Assembly: GCA_050330095.1 (NCBI GenBank)
Contig: JBHJOC010000017.1
Coordinates: forward strand, 1-60,562
Length of the DNA: 60,562 nt
Source: JBCBWG01 sp036804185
GTDB lineage: Bacteria > Pseudomonadota > Alphaproteobacteria > Rhizobiales > Hyphomicrobiaceae
Direction of reading: 5' to 3'
Each line of letters begins with the position of its first letter. The stretch's first letter is position 1. The translations under genes and the position numbers were made by a program. Below are positions 36,463 to 44,333 of this stretch, piece after piece. The notes beneath the pieces were generated by a model. The model was not told where the DNA came from. It was given only the letters and a program-made list of their open reading frames with translations, and did not search any database.

Positions 36463-36927
36463 TCACTTTACCCGCTCACAGACATCGTTCAGGCCCGCTC
36501 GAAGCCGATGCATGATGTCTTGGCCGATCAGGTCGTCGAGTTCGGCCTGCACGTCACCCCAGAGCGGCAGGGCACGGCCAAGCAGGTCGACCCCTTCGGC
36601 CGTGATTGAGATGATGCGATTGCGCCGATCGTCACGGCCCGTCGTGACAGTCACGAGCCCACGACGCTGCAGCGGTTTCAGCGCTGCCGTGAGCGACGTC
36701 CGGTCCATTGCGAGAAAGCTGGCAATCTGGCCGATCGTGGGCGGCTCGGGGCGGTTGAGCGCCATCAGCAGCGAGAACTGTCCGTTGGTCAGGCCGAGGG
36801 GTCTGAACGCCTCGTCGAAACGTCGGGACAGCGCCCGCGCGGCGCGCTGTGCATGCAAGCACAGGCACGATTTCGCGACATTCCGGACGATCTCCGGGGG
36901 CAGGCGATTAACAGTCGACTCGGCCAT
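36463..36927 (-). CDS. MarR-family transcriptional regulator
   Basis: 154 residues with the winged-helix HTH of the family at about 45-115: FSLLMALNRPEPPTIGQIASFL, then AMDRTSLTAALKPLQRRGLV and the wing TGRDDRRNRIISIT. Dimerisation helices flank it. A perfect 12-base palindrome, GTTGATATCAAC, lies just upstream (36933-36944), between this gene and the divergent DUF1428 gene, so it probably represses both. MarR regulators usually respond to small phenolic ligands or oxidants. Cysteines in KSCLCLHAQ near residue 20 could make it redox-responsive, but that is only a possibility. Confidence 0.9.
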   Translation of the reverse strand: MAESTVNRLPPEIVRNVAKSCLCLHAQRAARALSRRFDEAFRPLGLTNGQFSLLMALNRPEPPTIGQIASFLAMDRTSLTAALKPLQRRGLVTVTTGRDDRRNRIISITAEGVDLLGRALPLWGDVQAELDDLIGQDIMHRLRAGLNDVCERVK

Positions 36928-36932
36928 GAAGC

Positions 36933-36944
36933 GTTGATATCAAC
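36933..36944. promoter_or_regulatory. Putative MarR operator palindrome
   Basis: GTTGATATCAAC is a perfect 12-base palindrome, six bases upstream of the MarR start and 49 upstream of the DUF1428 ATG. The size and position fit an autoregulatory MarR operator controlling both divergent genes. Confidence 0.65.
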
Positions 36945-36993
36945 TTATTCGTTGTTTGTGGAGATGAGCCTACGTAACACAAGGATGCCCGCC

Positions 36994-37344
36994 ATGTATG
37001 TCGACGGATTTCTGCTTGCTGTGCCGACCGCCGACAAGGACGCCTATCTCAAGCATGCCGCAGATGCTGCGGTCGTTTTCAAGGAGTATGGCGCGCTCAC
37101 GTTGGTCGAGTGCTGGGGCGACGACGTGCCAGAGGGCAAGGTCAATTCGATGCACACCGCGGTCATGCGCAAGGAGGATGAGACCATCGTGTTCTCCTGG
37201 ATCACCTGGCCCGACAAGGCCACCCGAGACGCCGGTCTGCCAAAGGTCTTCGCCGACCCGCGCCTGCGGCCCGACGTGAACCCGATGCCTTTCGACGGCA
37301 CGCGCATGATCTTCGGCGGCTTCGAGATGATCCTTGGCTCCTGA
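36994..37344 (+). CDS. DUF1428-family protein
   Basis: 116 residues from the ATG at 36994, with AAGGA ten bases upstream; earlier in-frame starts at 36985 and 36964 are possible. The sequence MYVDGFLLAVPTADKDAYLKHA, then ECWGDDVPEGKVNSMHTAV and PFDGTRMIFGGFEMIL, matches the DUF1428 (YbaA-like) dimeric alpha/beta-barrel family. Its biochemical role is not known. It is divergent from a MarR regulator across a palindrome and is probably its main target. Confidence 0.88.
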   Translation: MYVDGFLLAVPTADKDAYLKHAADAAVVFKEYGALTLVECWGDDVPEGKVNSMHTAVMRKEDETIVFSWITWPDKATRDAGLPKVFADPRLRPDVNPMPFDGTRMIFGGFEMILGS

Positions 37345-37397
37345 CCCACGCCGGCCAGTTGCCTTGTCCTGTTGCCTCACGCAGCCGCCTCGCCGCA

Positions 37398-38180
37398 TCA
37401 TCGCCCCTTGAAGTTGGGGCGACGCTTCTCGATGAAGGCGGCCATTCCCTCGGATTTATCTTCGGTGGCAAACATCGTGTGCAGCGCCTTGCGCTCCAAA
37501 GCGAGGCCTGCGTCGAGGGAGGCGTTGCCACCCTGGATGATGCATTCTTTGATGGCCATTGCGGCGAACGGTGGCATGCGCGCAATCGCCTGCGCCATCT
37601 TGAGGGCTGTTTCGAATACCTGATCGTTCGGCACGCACTCGCACGCAAGACCCATGGCCAGCGCCTCACGGCCGGAGAACGGCTTGCCCGTGAGGCAGAT
37701 CTTCATCGCTTGATACTTGCCGACTGCCCGCGTGAGACGCTGTGTTCCGCCAGCCCCCGGCATGATGCCAACCCTGATCTCCGGCTGCCCGAGTTGCGCG
37801 TCTTCGCCGACCACGATCATGTCGCACATCATCGCGAGTTCTAGGCCGCCGCCCAGGGCATAACCGTTTACGGCCGCAATGACCGGCTGTGGCGTTGCGG
37901 CAACAACATTCCAATACCGCTCCGACCGACGCCGGATCATGTCGGTCATCGCGAGGGTCGACATATCCTTGAGATCGGCACCGGCTGCGAACGATTTCTC
38001 GTTTCCGGTTAGAACGATGGCGCGCACGTTCGGGTCATCGTGGAGGGCGAGAAACGCTTCTGCGAGCTGTTGGCGCAGCGGCAATGACAGCGCATTGAGA
38101 GCATCCGGCCGGTTGAGACGCACCACGGCAACCCCATCGGCTTGGGTTTCACTGAGCACCAGTTTCTCTTCGCCGCCCAT
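37398..38180 (-). CDS. Enoyl-CoA hydratase/isomerase family protein
   Basis: 260 residues from the ATG at 38180, with GGGAGG upstream. It is a crotonase-fold enzyme: oxyanion-hole segment SFAAGADLKDM (about 64-75), then NGYALGGGLELAMMCDM (about 100-116) and GIMPGAGGTQRLTR (about 134-147). The glutamates expected for hydration are in ALGGGLELAM and the position after IRVGIMPGAGG is less clear. The usual reaction is addition of water to a trans-2-enoyl-CoA. It is divergent from the 3-hydroxyacyl-CoA dehydrogenase gene; together with that operon it can carry out the hydration and dehydrogenation steps of a CoA pathway. Confidence 0.92.
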   Translation of the reverse strand: MGGEEKLVLSETQADGVAVVRLNRPDALNALSLPLRQQLAEAFLALHDDPNVRAIVLTGNEKSFAAGADLKDMSTLAMTDMIRRRSERYWNVVAATPQPVIAAVNGYALGGGLELAMMCDMIVVGEDAQLGQPEIRVGIMPGAGGTQRLTRAVGKYQAMKICLTGKPFSGREALAMGLACECVPNDQVFETALKMAQAIARMPPFAAMAIKECIIQGGNASLDAGLALERKALHTMFATEDKSEGMAAFIEKRRPNFKGR

Positions 38181-38347
38181 CGGATCCTCCCTGCGCTGAG
38201 GGCATGCGGTCGTTGCGCCGGCTGCCCCTTCCAATCGTTGGCTTGGCTGTTACCTTGCGAGCAACGCGCGCCGATCACAAGGCAACCAATTGCACGATCG
38301 CCATGCCGGTGGCGGCGATAACAGGGCGCACCCCGGGGAAGAAGCGC

Positions 38348-39853
38348 ATGAAATCAGTATCGGCAGCCGATTACACCATTGCCGTGGTCGGCGCGGGAGC
38401 CATGGGCCAAGGGATCGCCCAGGTCTCCGTACAGGGCGGCATGCGGACCTTGTTGCTCGACGCCCGGCAGGGCGCCGCGGAGGCCGGTCGTGTGGCCATC
38501 CTCGGTCGGCTTGATCGGCTGGTCGAGAAAGGGCGCATGCGTGTCGAGGACGCAACGATGGCTGCCCGCGACCTGGTCGCCGTCGCCTCGATCGCCGAAC
38601 TTGCTGGCGCTGATTGCGTCATCGAGGCCGTGTTCGAAGACCTCGAGATCAAGCGGGCCTTGTTCAAGGATATCGAGGCCGTCGTTGGGCCGGACTGCAT
38701 CATCGCCTCGAACACGTCCTCGATACCGATCGCGTCGATCGCTCGCGTCTGCACGAAGCGGGACCGGATCGCTGGCTTTCACTTCTTCAACCCCGTGCCC
38801 TTGATGAAGCTCGTCGAGGTCATCCGGGCGATCGAGACATCAGATCCTGTGGTTGCGGCCCTGACAGAGGTCGGCCACCGCATGACGCGCGTGCCGGTGA
38901 CGGTGAAGGACAGTCCGGGATTTCTCGTCAACATGGGTGGGCGAGCCTTCACCACGGAAGGCCTCAGGATGGCGCACGAGGGCGTCGCACGTCCCGAGCA
39001 GATCGACGCGATCATGCGCGATTGCCGACACTTCCGAATGGGCCCGTTCGAGTTGATGGACCTCACCGGCATCGACGTGAACTATCCGGTGAGTGGCATC
39101 ATCTACGAGGGTTACGTCCACGATCCGCGCCTGAAGACATCACCGAACCATCGCGCGAAATTCGACGCCGGCCAGTTCGGTCGCAAGACGGGGCAAGGCT
39201 GGTACGGCTACGCCAAAGGCGAGCCGCTCGCGCGGCCATCGCCGGACCACCAGCCCACGTGCCTGCCGGCTCAAGCGGTTGCGATCTCGACATCGGACGA
39301 CCGGCTCTCGGCCTTCCTCGACGTCATCGGCGTCGCAATCGTCGATGACGATGGCTCGGTTCCCATTGTCGCGGCGCCGGTCGGAGCAGATGCAACGCAC
39401 ACGGCAGTGTTTGATCAGGTCGACCATCGCAGGCTCGTCTGCGTCGATCTTCTGTGTGACACGAGCAAGCGCGTCACCATCATGACGGCACCCGGCGCAA
39501 GCCATGAGCATCGCGATGCTGTCGCGGCCGCCATTATCGCAAGCGGCCGCAAGGTGACAGCAATCAACGACAGCCCGGGCTTCGTCGCGCAGCGCATGTG
39601 CGCGATGATCGGCAATCTCGGCTGCTACATGGCCGAGATTGGGCTTGCGTCGCCGGAAGATATCGACACTGCTCTTGAACTCGGCCTCAACTATCCGCTC
39701 GGCCCGATGAAGCTCGTTGAGGCCCTAACGCCGGCGGACACGCTCGAAATTCTGGACCAACTGCACGAAGCGACTGGCGAGGACCGCTATCGCCCGACGC
39801 TCTGGCTTAAACGCCGCACGATGCTCGATCTCTCGATTTACACGCGGAGCTGA
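38348..39853 (+). CDS. 3-hydroxyacyl-CoA dehydrogenase with two C-terminal domains
   Basis: 501 residues from the ATG at 38348, with GGGGAAG upstream. An NAD-binding Rossmann domain begins VVGAGAMGQGIAQ (residues 11-23), followed by SNTSSIPIASIA and HFFNPVPLMKLVEVI with the catalytic His. A first 3HCDH C-terminal domain spans about 185-290 and a second about 385-500 (NDSPGFVAQRM...LNYPLGPMKLVEAL). The duplicated form is like PaaH/PaaC of phenylacetate degradation and long 3-hydroxybutyryl-CoA dehydrogenases. It oxidises a 3-hydroxyacyl-CoA with NAD. It begins a five-gene run ending at 44239. Confidence 0.93.
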   Translation: MKSVSAADYTIAVVGAGAMGQGIAQVSVQGGMRTLLLDARQGAAEAGRVAILGRLDRLVEKGRMRVEDATMAARDLVAVASIAELAGADCVIEAVFEDLEIKRALFKDIEAVVGPDCIIASNTSSIPIASIARVCTKRDRIAGFHFFNPVPLMKLVEVIRAIETSDPVVAALTEVGHRMTRVPVTVKDSPGFLVNMGGRAFTTEGLRMAHEGVARPEQIDAIMRDCRHFRMGPFELMDLTGIDVNYPVSGIIYEGYVHDPRLKTSPNHRAKFDAGQFGRKTGQGWYGYAKGEPLARPSPDHQPTCLPAQAVAISTSDDRLSAFLDVIGVAIVDDDGSVPIVAAPVGADATHTAVFDQVDHRRLVCVDLLCDTSKRVTIMTAPGASHEHRDAVAAAIIASGRKVTAINDSPGFVAQRMCAMIGNLGCYMAEIGLASPEDIDTALELGLNYPLGPMKLVEALTPADTLEILDQLHEATGEDRYRPTLWLKRRTMLDLSIYTRS

Positions 39854-39856
39854 GCG

Positions 39857-40570
39857 ATGGCACGGCAAACGGTGCTCGTGACGGGCGTCAGCCGCGGCAT
39901 AGGGCAGGCCATCGCGGCCCACCTTTCGGCAAGCGGCTACGAGGTGATCGGGCTCTCCCGCACCCGTCCGGAGGGGTTCGCGGGCCGGCACGTTGCCCTT
40001 GATCTTGCAGACCCCGCAGCGCGCCAGACCCTTGCAGATCTCTGTGCCGAGGTTCGACCTGGGCGCGTCGTCGCGAACGCCGGCATTGCCGGGGCTTCGA
40101 GCCTGCTCGACGTGGCGGATGCACATCTTGAAGCTGTGGTACGCGTGAACCTGACCTCGGTTGTCTGGCTCATGCAGGCGGCAGCGAGGCACATGATGGC
40201 CGATGGCTTCGGGCGCATGGTTGTTCTCGGCAGCCGTGCAGCGCTCGGAAAGCGCGACAGGATTGCCTATTCGGCATCCAAAGCCGCGCTTGGCGGGCTC
40301 GTGCGAACGGCGGCGCTGGAACTCGGCCAACATGGCATCACGATCAACATCGTCGCCCCTGGGCCGATCGAGACGGAAATGTTTGCAAAGCTCCAGCCCG
40401 CGGGCTCACCGCAGCGTGACGCGATCGTCGCCGAGACGGCCGTGGGTCGGGTCGGGCAGCCCGGCGAAGTGGCAGCGGCAGTTGATTATTTCCTTTCGGA
40501 TGCAGCAGGCTTCACGACGGGCCAGACCCTCTACGTCTGTGGCGGCCTGACAGTGGGATCAGTGGGATGA
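39857..40570 (+). CDS. Short-chain dehydrogenase/reductase
   Basis: 237 residues of the classical SDR family. The cofactor motif is TGVSRGIG (8-15), NAG follows in VVANAGIAG, and the catalytic tyrosine/lysine are in YSASK. The serine is in VVLGSRAALG. PGPIETEM and the C-terminal DAAGFTTGQTLYVCGG resemble FabG-type oxidoreductases. It starts three bases after the dehydrogenase stop and overlaps the ligase gene by four (ATGA), so it belongs to the same operon. It probably oxidises or reduces a hydroxy/keto group of the pathway intermediate. Confidence 0.93.
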   Translation: MARQTVLVTGVSRGIGQAIAAHLSASGYEVIGLSRTRPEGFAGRHVALDLADPAARQTLADLCAEVRPGRVVANAGIAGASSLLDVADAHLEAVVRVNLTSVVWLMQAAARHMMADGFGRMVVLGSRAALGKRDRIAYSASKAALGGLVRTAALELGQHGITINIVAPGPIETEMFAKLQPAGSPQRDAIVAETAVGRVGQPGEVAAAVDYFLSDAAGFTTGQTLYVCGGLTVGSVG

Positions 40571-42684
40571 TGCGACCACGCACGACGACGCTCGACGATC
40601 TTGTCTCGCCGCGATCCATTGCCATCGTTGGCGCGTCCGATGACAAGCGCCGGATCGGCGGTCGCCCGCTTGCGCATATGATCGAGCAGCGCTTCGACGG
40701 CGCTGTTTATCCGGTCAATGCGAACCGCGAGACTGTCCAGGGACTCAGGGCCTATCCGAGCGTTTCCGATATCCCTGGTGACGTCGATTTCGTGCTCGTG
40801 GCCGTGCCGGCGCCGAGTGTCCCCGAGGTGGTTCGACAGGCCGCCGAGAAGAACGCCAAGACCGTGCTGATCTTCTCGTCCGGCTTCGCTGAAATGGGGC
40901 CACATGGGGCTGTCCTGCAGGCGCAGTTGTCGAACGTCCAGCGCAAGACCGGTATTCGCGTGGTCGGTCCGAACTGCCTCGGTGCATTCAACTCCGAGCG
41001 ACGGTTCTATCCGACGTTCACCTCGACGATCGACCGCGCGACGCCGGTGCCCGGTGGCATCGGGATCATCAGCCAGTCAGGAGCCTACGGCAGCCATATT
41101 TATCTGGTGTCGCATTTTCGCGGCCTCGGCATTCGCTACTGGCTGACAACGGGTAACGAAAGCGACGTTCATGTCGCCGAGGTCATCAAGCTCTTGGCCG
41201 AGGACGATGGCGTTCACACGATCATGGCCTATGCCGAAAGCATCAAGGACGGTCCCGCGCTGATCGATGCGCTGGAGACGGCGCGCATGGCGAAGAAGCC
41301 TGTGATCGTCATGAAGGTTGGCCGGTCGTCAGTAGGTGCGGCGGCCGCGAGTTCTCACACGGCATCGATGGCCGGCGAGGATGCGATCTACGATACGATC
41401 TTTCGCCAGTATGGCGCGCATCGGGTCCGTTCGACCGAAGAGATGCTCGATGTCGCTTATGCGTCGAAGCCGCGCATTTATCCAGCCGGGCGCAAGGTCG
41501 GACTGATCACGATCTCGGGCGGCGCTGGTGTTCTGATGGCCGACGCTGCTGAGGACTATGGGCTCGATGTGGCGCCGATGCCGACCGATGCTCAGGTGGA
41601 GCTGAAGACAATCGTGCCGTTTGCCTCACCGCTCAACCCGGTCGACGTCACGGCCCAATTCTTCAACGACCTGACGCTCGTCCCGCGCTTTACTCAAACA
41701 ATGCTCGATCGCGGCGGCTATGATGCACTGATCGGGTTCTGGACATCGGTTGCGGGGTCGCCGCTGCTTGCCGATCCCCTGATCACCGCTCTGATCGAGA
41801 CGATGAAGGGGCGCGCGGATACGCTGTTCCTGCAGTCGATCGTCGCCCCGCCAGAGGTTCAAAAGCGTTACGAGGATGCCGGTTTCCCCTGCTTTGAGGA
41901 CCCGACACGCGCCATCGCTGCGATGGCCGCGTTGATGCACTTCGGTCGCTCGTTCGCAGCCGAGCCGCGCTCGCGGCCTGCGGTGCCGTCCGCTTCAGCG
42001 CTACCACCCGGGCCGCTGGGCGAGCGCGAGGCCAAACAGGTCCTGGCACGTTTTGGTCTGCCCGTCGTTCAAGACCAACTCGCGCAATCGGCTGAAGATG
42101 CGGGTCGGATTGCTGGCGAGATCGGCGCACCCGTGGCGCTCAAGATCGCTTCCCCTGATATTGCCCATAAAACGGACGTGGGCGGGATCGCGCTCGGCAT
42201 CGTTGGCGCCGATGCGGCACGCGCGGCCGCTCACGCGATAATCGCGCGTGTCCGTTCCAAGCTGCCCGACGCGCGGATCGACGGCGTGCTTGTGGCGCCG
42301 ATGGTGGGCGACGGTGTCGACTGCATCCTTGGCGCGAAAATCGACCCCGTGTTCGGCCCGGTCGTCCTGTTCGGGCTCGGTGGGATATTTGCCGAAGTCA
42401 TGCAAGACGTTGCCATGCGGCACGCCCCTGTCGACCTTGCGACGGCCCGGGAGATGATTCTCGAGCTCAAAGGGGCAGCGCTGTTGCAGGGCGCCCGGGG
42501 TACGGCGGCTTGCGATCTCGATGCGCTTGGCGATGCGATCTCCCGCTTTTCGGTCTTTGCAGCCGCCTACGCCGACGCGATCGAAAGCGCTGAGATCAAT
42601 CCCCTGCGCGCGTTTCCGGCCGGCTGTTGCGGCCTGGATGCGCTGATCATCAAGCGGCCCACACAACAGGAGACCCAACCATGA
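40567..42684 (+). CDS. ADP-forming acyl-CoA ligase (acetate-CoA ligase family)
   Basis: 705 residues with fused alpha- and beta-type parts. A CoA-binding Rossmann domain opens the protein (SIAIVGASDDKRRIGGRP). The succinyl-CoA-ligase-like domains follow, including SHTASMAGEDAIYDTIFRQYG, where the family histidine expected to be phosphorylated lies, and a C-terminal ATP-grasp domain from about residue 490 (KIASPDIAHKTDVGGIALGI). Such enzymes convert an acid, CoA and ATP to acyl-CoA, ADP and phosphate, or run in reverse to gain ATP. Its start overlaps the SDR gene and its end overlaps the next gene by four bases, so it is a full operon member. Confidence 0.92.
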   Translation: MMRPRTTTLDDLVSPRSIAIVGASDDKRRIGGRPLAHMIEQRFDGAVYPVNANRETVQGLRAYPSVSDIPGDVDFVLVAVPAPSVPEVVRQAAEKNAKTVLIFSSGFAEMGPHGAVLQAQLSNVQRKTGIRVVGPNCLGAFNSERRFYPTFTSTIDRATPVPGGIGIISQSGAYGSHIYLVSHFRGLGIRYWLTTGNESDVHVAEVIKLLAEDDGVHTIMAYAESIKDGPALIDALETARMAKKPVIVMKVGRSSVGAAAASSHTASMAGEDAIYDTIFRQYGAHRVRSTEEMLDVAYASKPRIYPAGRKVGLITISGGAGVLMADAAEDYGLDVAPMPTDAQVELKTIVPFASPLNPVDVTAQFFNDLTLVPRFTQTMLDRGGYDALIGFWTSVAGSPLLADPLITALIETMKGRADTLFLQSIVAPPEVQKRYEDAGFPCFEDPTRAIAAMAALMHFGRSFAAEPRSRPAVPSASALPPGPLGEREAKQVLARFGLPVVQDQLAQSAEDAGRIAGEIGAPVALKIASPDIAHKTDVGGIALGIVGADAARAAAHAIIARVRSKLPDARIDGVLVAPMVGDGVDCILGAKIDPVFGPVVLFGLGGIFAEVMQDVAMRHAPVDLATAREMILELKGAALLQGARGTAACDLDALGDAISRFSVFAAAYADAIESAEINPLRAFPAGCCGLDALIIKRPTQQETQP

Positions 42685-43067
42685 GCGCTGCGGACTACTT
42701 CGCCGGCCCTGGCCCCGAGAGGCAATTCCATGATTTTCTGGCTTCAGGCCGCTTCATGATCCAGCGCTCGCAATCGACGGGTGCCCATGTGTTCTATCCG
42801 CGCACCGCTGCTCCAGGCACCGGGGCCGCCGATCTCGAATGGGTCGAGGCCTCGGGTGAGGGCACTGTGTATGCAACGACCGTCAACCGTCAGCGTCCCG
42901 AGCAAGGTGGCGACTATAACGTTGCGCTTATCGACCTCGCCGAGGGGCCGCGCATGATGTCAAGGGTCGTCGGCATTCCGCCGGATCAGGTTACGATCGG
43001 CATGAAAGTCCGCGCAAGGATCGATCGCATCGGTGACACGCCGGCCGTCGTATTTGAACCAGCCTGA
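42681..43067 (+). CDS. DUF35 OB-fold protein, thiolase partner
   Basis: 128 residues from the ATG at 42681, overlapping the ligase gene by four bases. It matches the OB-fold (DUF35) family: RSQSTGAHVFYPRTAAPGTGAADLEW and GEGTVYATTVNRQRPEQGGDYNVALIDLAEGPRMMSRVV. The zinc-ribbon cysteines common in this family are absent; there is no cysteine at all. Such proteins pair with a thiolase-like subunit, as in ChsH2-Ltp2 aldolase of steroid side-chain degradation and BbsA-BbsB of toluene degradation. The thiolase-like gene follows 23 bases later. Confidence 0.88.
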   Translation: MSAADYFAGPGPERQFHDFLASGRFMIQRSQSTGAHVFYPRTAAPGTGAADLEWVEASGEGTVYATTVNRQRPEQGGDYNVALIDLAEGPRMMSRVVGIPPDQVTIGMKVRARIDRIGDTPAVVFEPA

Positions 43068-43090
43068 CGCCAGTTTCGAGGAGATCACCC

Positions 43091-44239
43091 ATGACCCATC
43101 CCCTGAGAGGGAAGGCGGCTTGTGTCGGCGTCGCCACCGCTGGCATCGGTATGGCGCCCGGGCGGAATGCAATGGAGTTGATGGCCGAGGCCGTGCATCG
43201 GGCCCTTGACGATGCAAAGATCCCGCTCGCCGAGGTTGACGGCCTGTTTGCGGCAACGGCCTTTCACTCGATGGCTGCGATGTCGCTTGCGGAGCATCTC
43301 GGCATCAAGCCCAAGTTCTCGGACGGCTCCAACATCGGGGGCTCGTCGTTCATGGCCCATGCCCTATATGCGGCGATGGCGTTCGAGATGGGGCTCTGCA
43401 ACGTCGCGGTCATTGCGTACGGGTCGAACCAGCGGACCGCGGGGGGCTTCAAGTCGATCTCAGAGCCGATGCCGTTCGAAGCGGTGTACGGCCCGCGCAA
43501 TCCCATAACGGCTTATGCGCTCGCGACCTCGAGGTATATGCACCAGTTCGGGGCAACGCGGTCCGATCTTGCAGAAGTCGCGGTTGCGGCCCGCAAGTGG
43601 GCGCAGCTCAACCCCGAAGCCTGTGAGCGCGATCCGCTCACCATCGAAGATGTGCTCAAGGCGCGGATGGTGTCAGATCCGCTGACAAAGCTCGACTGCT
43701 GCCTCGTCACCGACGGCGCTGCTGCGATCGTCTTGACGCGGCCTGACCGGGCCAAGGATTGCCCGAACCGCCCCGTCTATCTGCTCGGCGCCGCCATCGA
43801 GCACCATCACCGCATGATCTCGGCCATGCCCGATCTGGTGGTCACTGCGGCAGCTGCAAGTGGGCCTCGCGCCTTTGAGATGGCGGGCTACAAGCCATCC
43901 GATATGGACACAGTCCAGCTCTATGACGCCTTCACGATCAACACGATCCTGTTCCTCGAGGACCTCGGCTACTGCGCCAAGGGGGAGGGCAAGGACTTCG
44001 TCAAGGGTGGCCGCATTGCGCCGGGCGGCGCCCTGCCCGTCAACACCAACGGTGGGGGACTGTCGTGCGTGCATCCCGGCATGTACGGCCTGTTCGTGAC
44101 GGCAGAAGCCATTCGCCAGATCCGCGGTGGCTGCGGAGAGCGCCAGGTGGAGGGGGCAAATCTCTCCGTTGCGCATGGGAATGGCGGCGTTCTGTCAAGC
44201 CAGGTCACGTGCGTCTGGGGCAGCGCGGACACGCTCTGA
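43091..44239 (+). CDS. Thiolase-like (Ltp/SCP2-type) protein
   Basis: 382 residues of the thiolase fold, starting at an ATG with GAGGAG upstream. The segment SNIGGSSFMAHALYAAMAF occupies the place of the nucleophilic-cysteine loop but has serine instead. The C-terminal GGGLSCVHPGMYGLFVTAEAIRQ and AHGNGGVLSSQ carry the His and the CxG-like region. Loss of the cysteine is typical of lipid-transfer-protein-like aldolases such as Ltp2, which use a DUF35 partner for retro-aldol cleavage. I therefore infer carbon-carbon bond cleavage of a CoA thioester with the preceding gene product, not a classical thiolysis. Confidence 0.87.
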   Translation: MTHPLRGKAACVGVATAGIGMAPGRNAMELMAEAVHRALDDAKIPLAEVDGLFAATAFHSMAAMSLAEHLGIKPKFSDGSNIGGSSFMAHALYAAMAFEMGLCNVAVIAYGSNQRTAGGFKSISEPMPFEAVYGPRNPITAYALATSRYMHQFGATRSDLAEVAVAARKWAQLNPEACERDPLTIEDVLKARMVSDPLTKLDCCLVTDGAAAIVLTRPDRAKDCPNRPVYLLGAAIEHHHRMISAMPDLVVTAAAASGPRAFEMAGYKPSDMDTVQLYDAFTINTILFLEDLGYCAKGEGKDFVKGGRIAPGGALPVNTNGGGLSCVHPGMYGLFVTAEAIRQIRGGCGERQVEGANLSVAHGNGGVLSSQVTCVWGSADTL

Positions 44240-44272
44240 TCGGACGTCACGATCGGTCCGAAAAACGCAGTC

Positions 44273-44302
44273 GGGCGTGAAAGGCTTGCGCCCTTCACGC
44301 CC
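44273..44302. terminator. Bidirectional terminator between convergent genes
   Basis: GGGCGTGAA (44273-44281) and TTCACGCCC (44294-44302) form a perfect 9-bp stem that continues inward after one mismatch. Read on the minus strand it is followed by GACTGCGTTTTT; a second hairpin, CGGAC/GTCCG, lies at 44241-44260. It suits the convergent ends of the thiolase-like and TadG-like genes. Confidence 0.65.
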
Positions 44303-44333
44303 TTGACTGGAGTTTGTGTCGCTCAGGCCGGGT

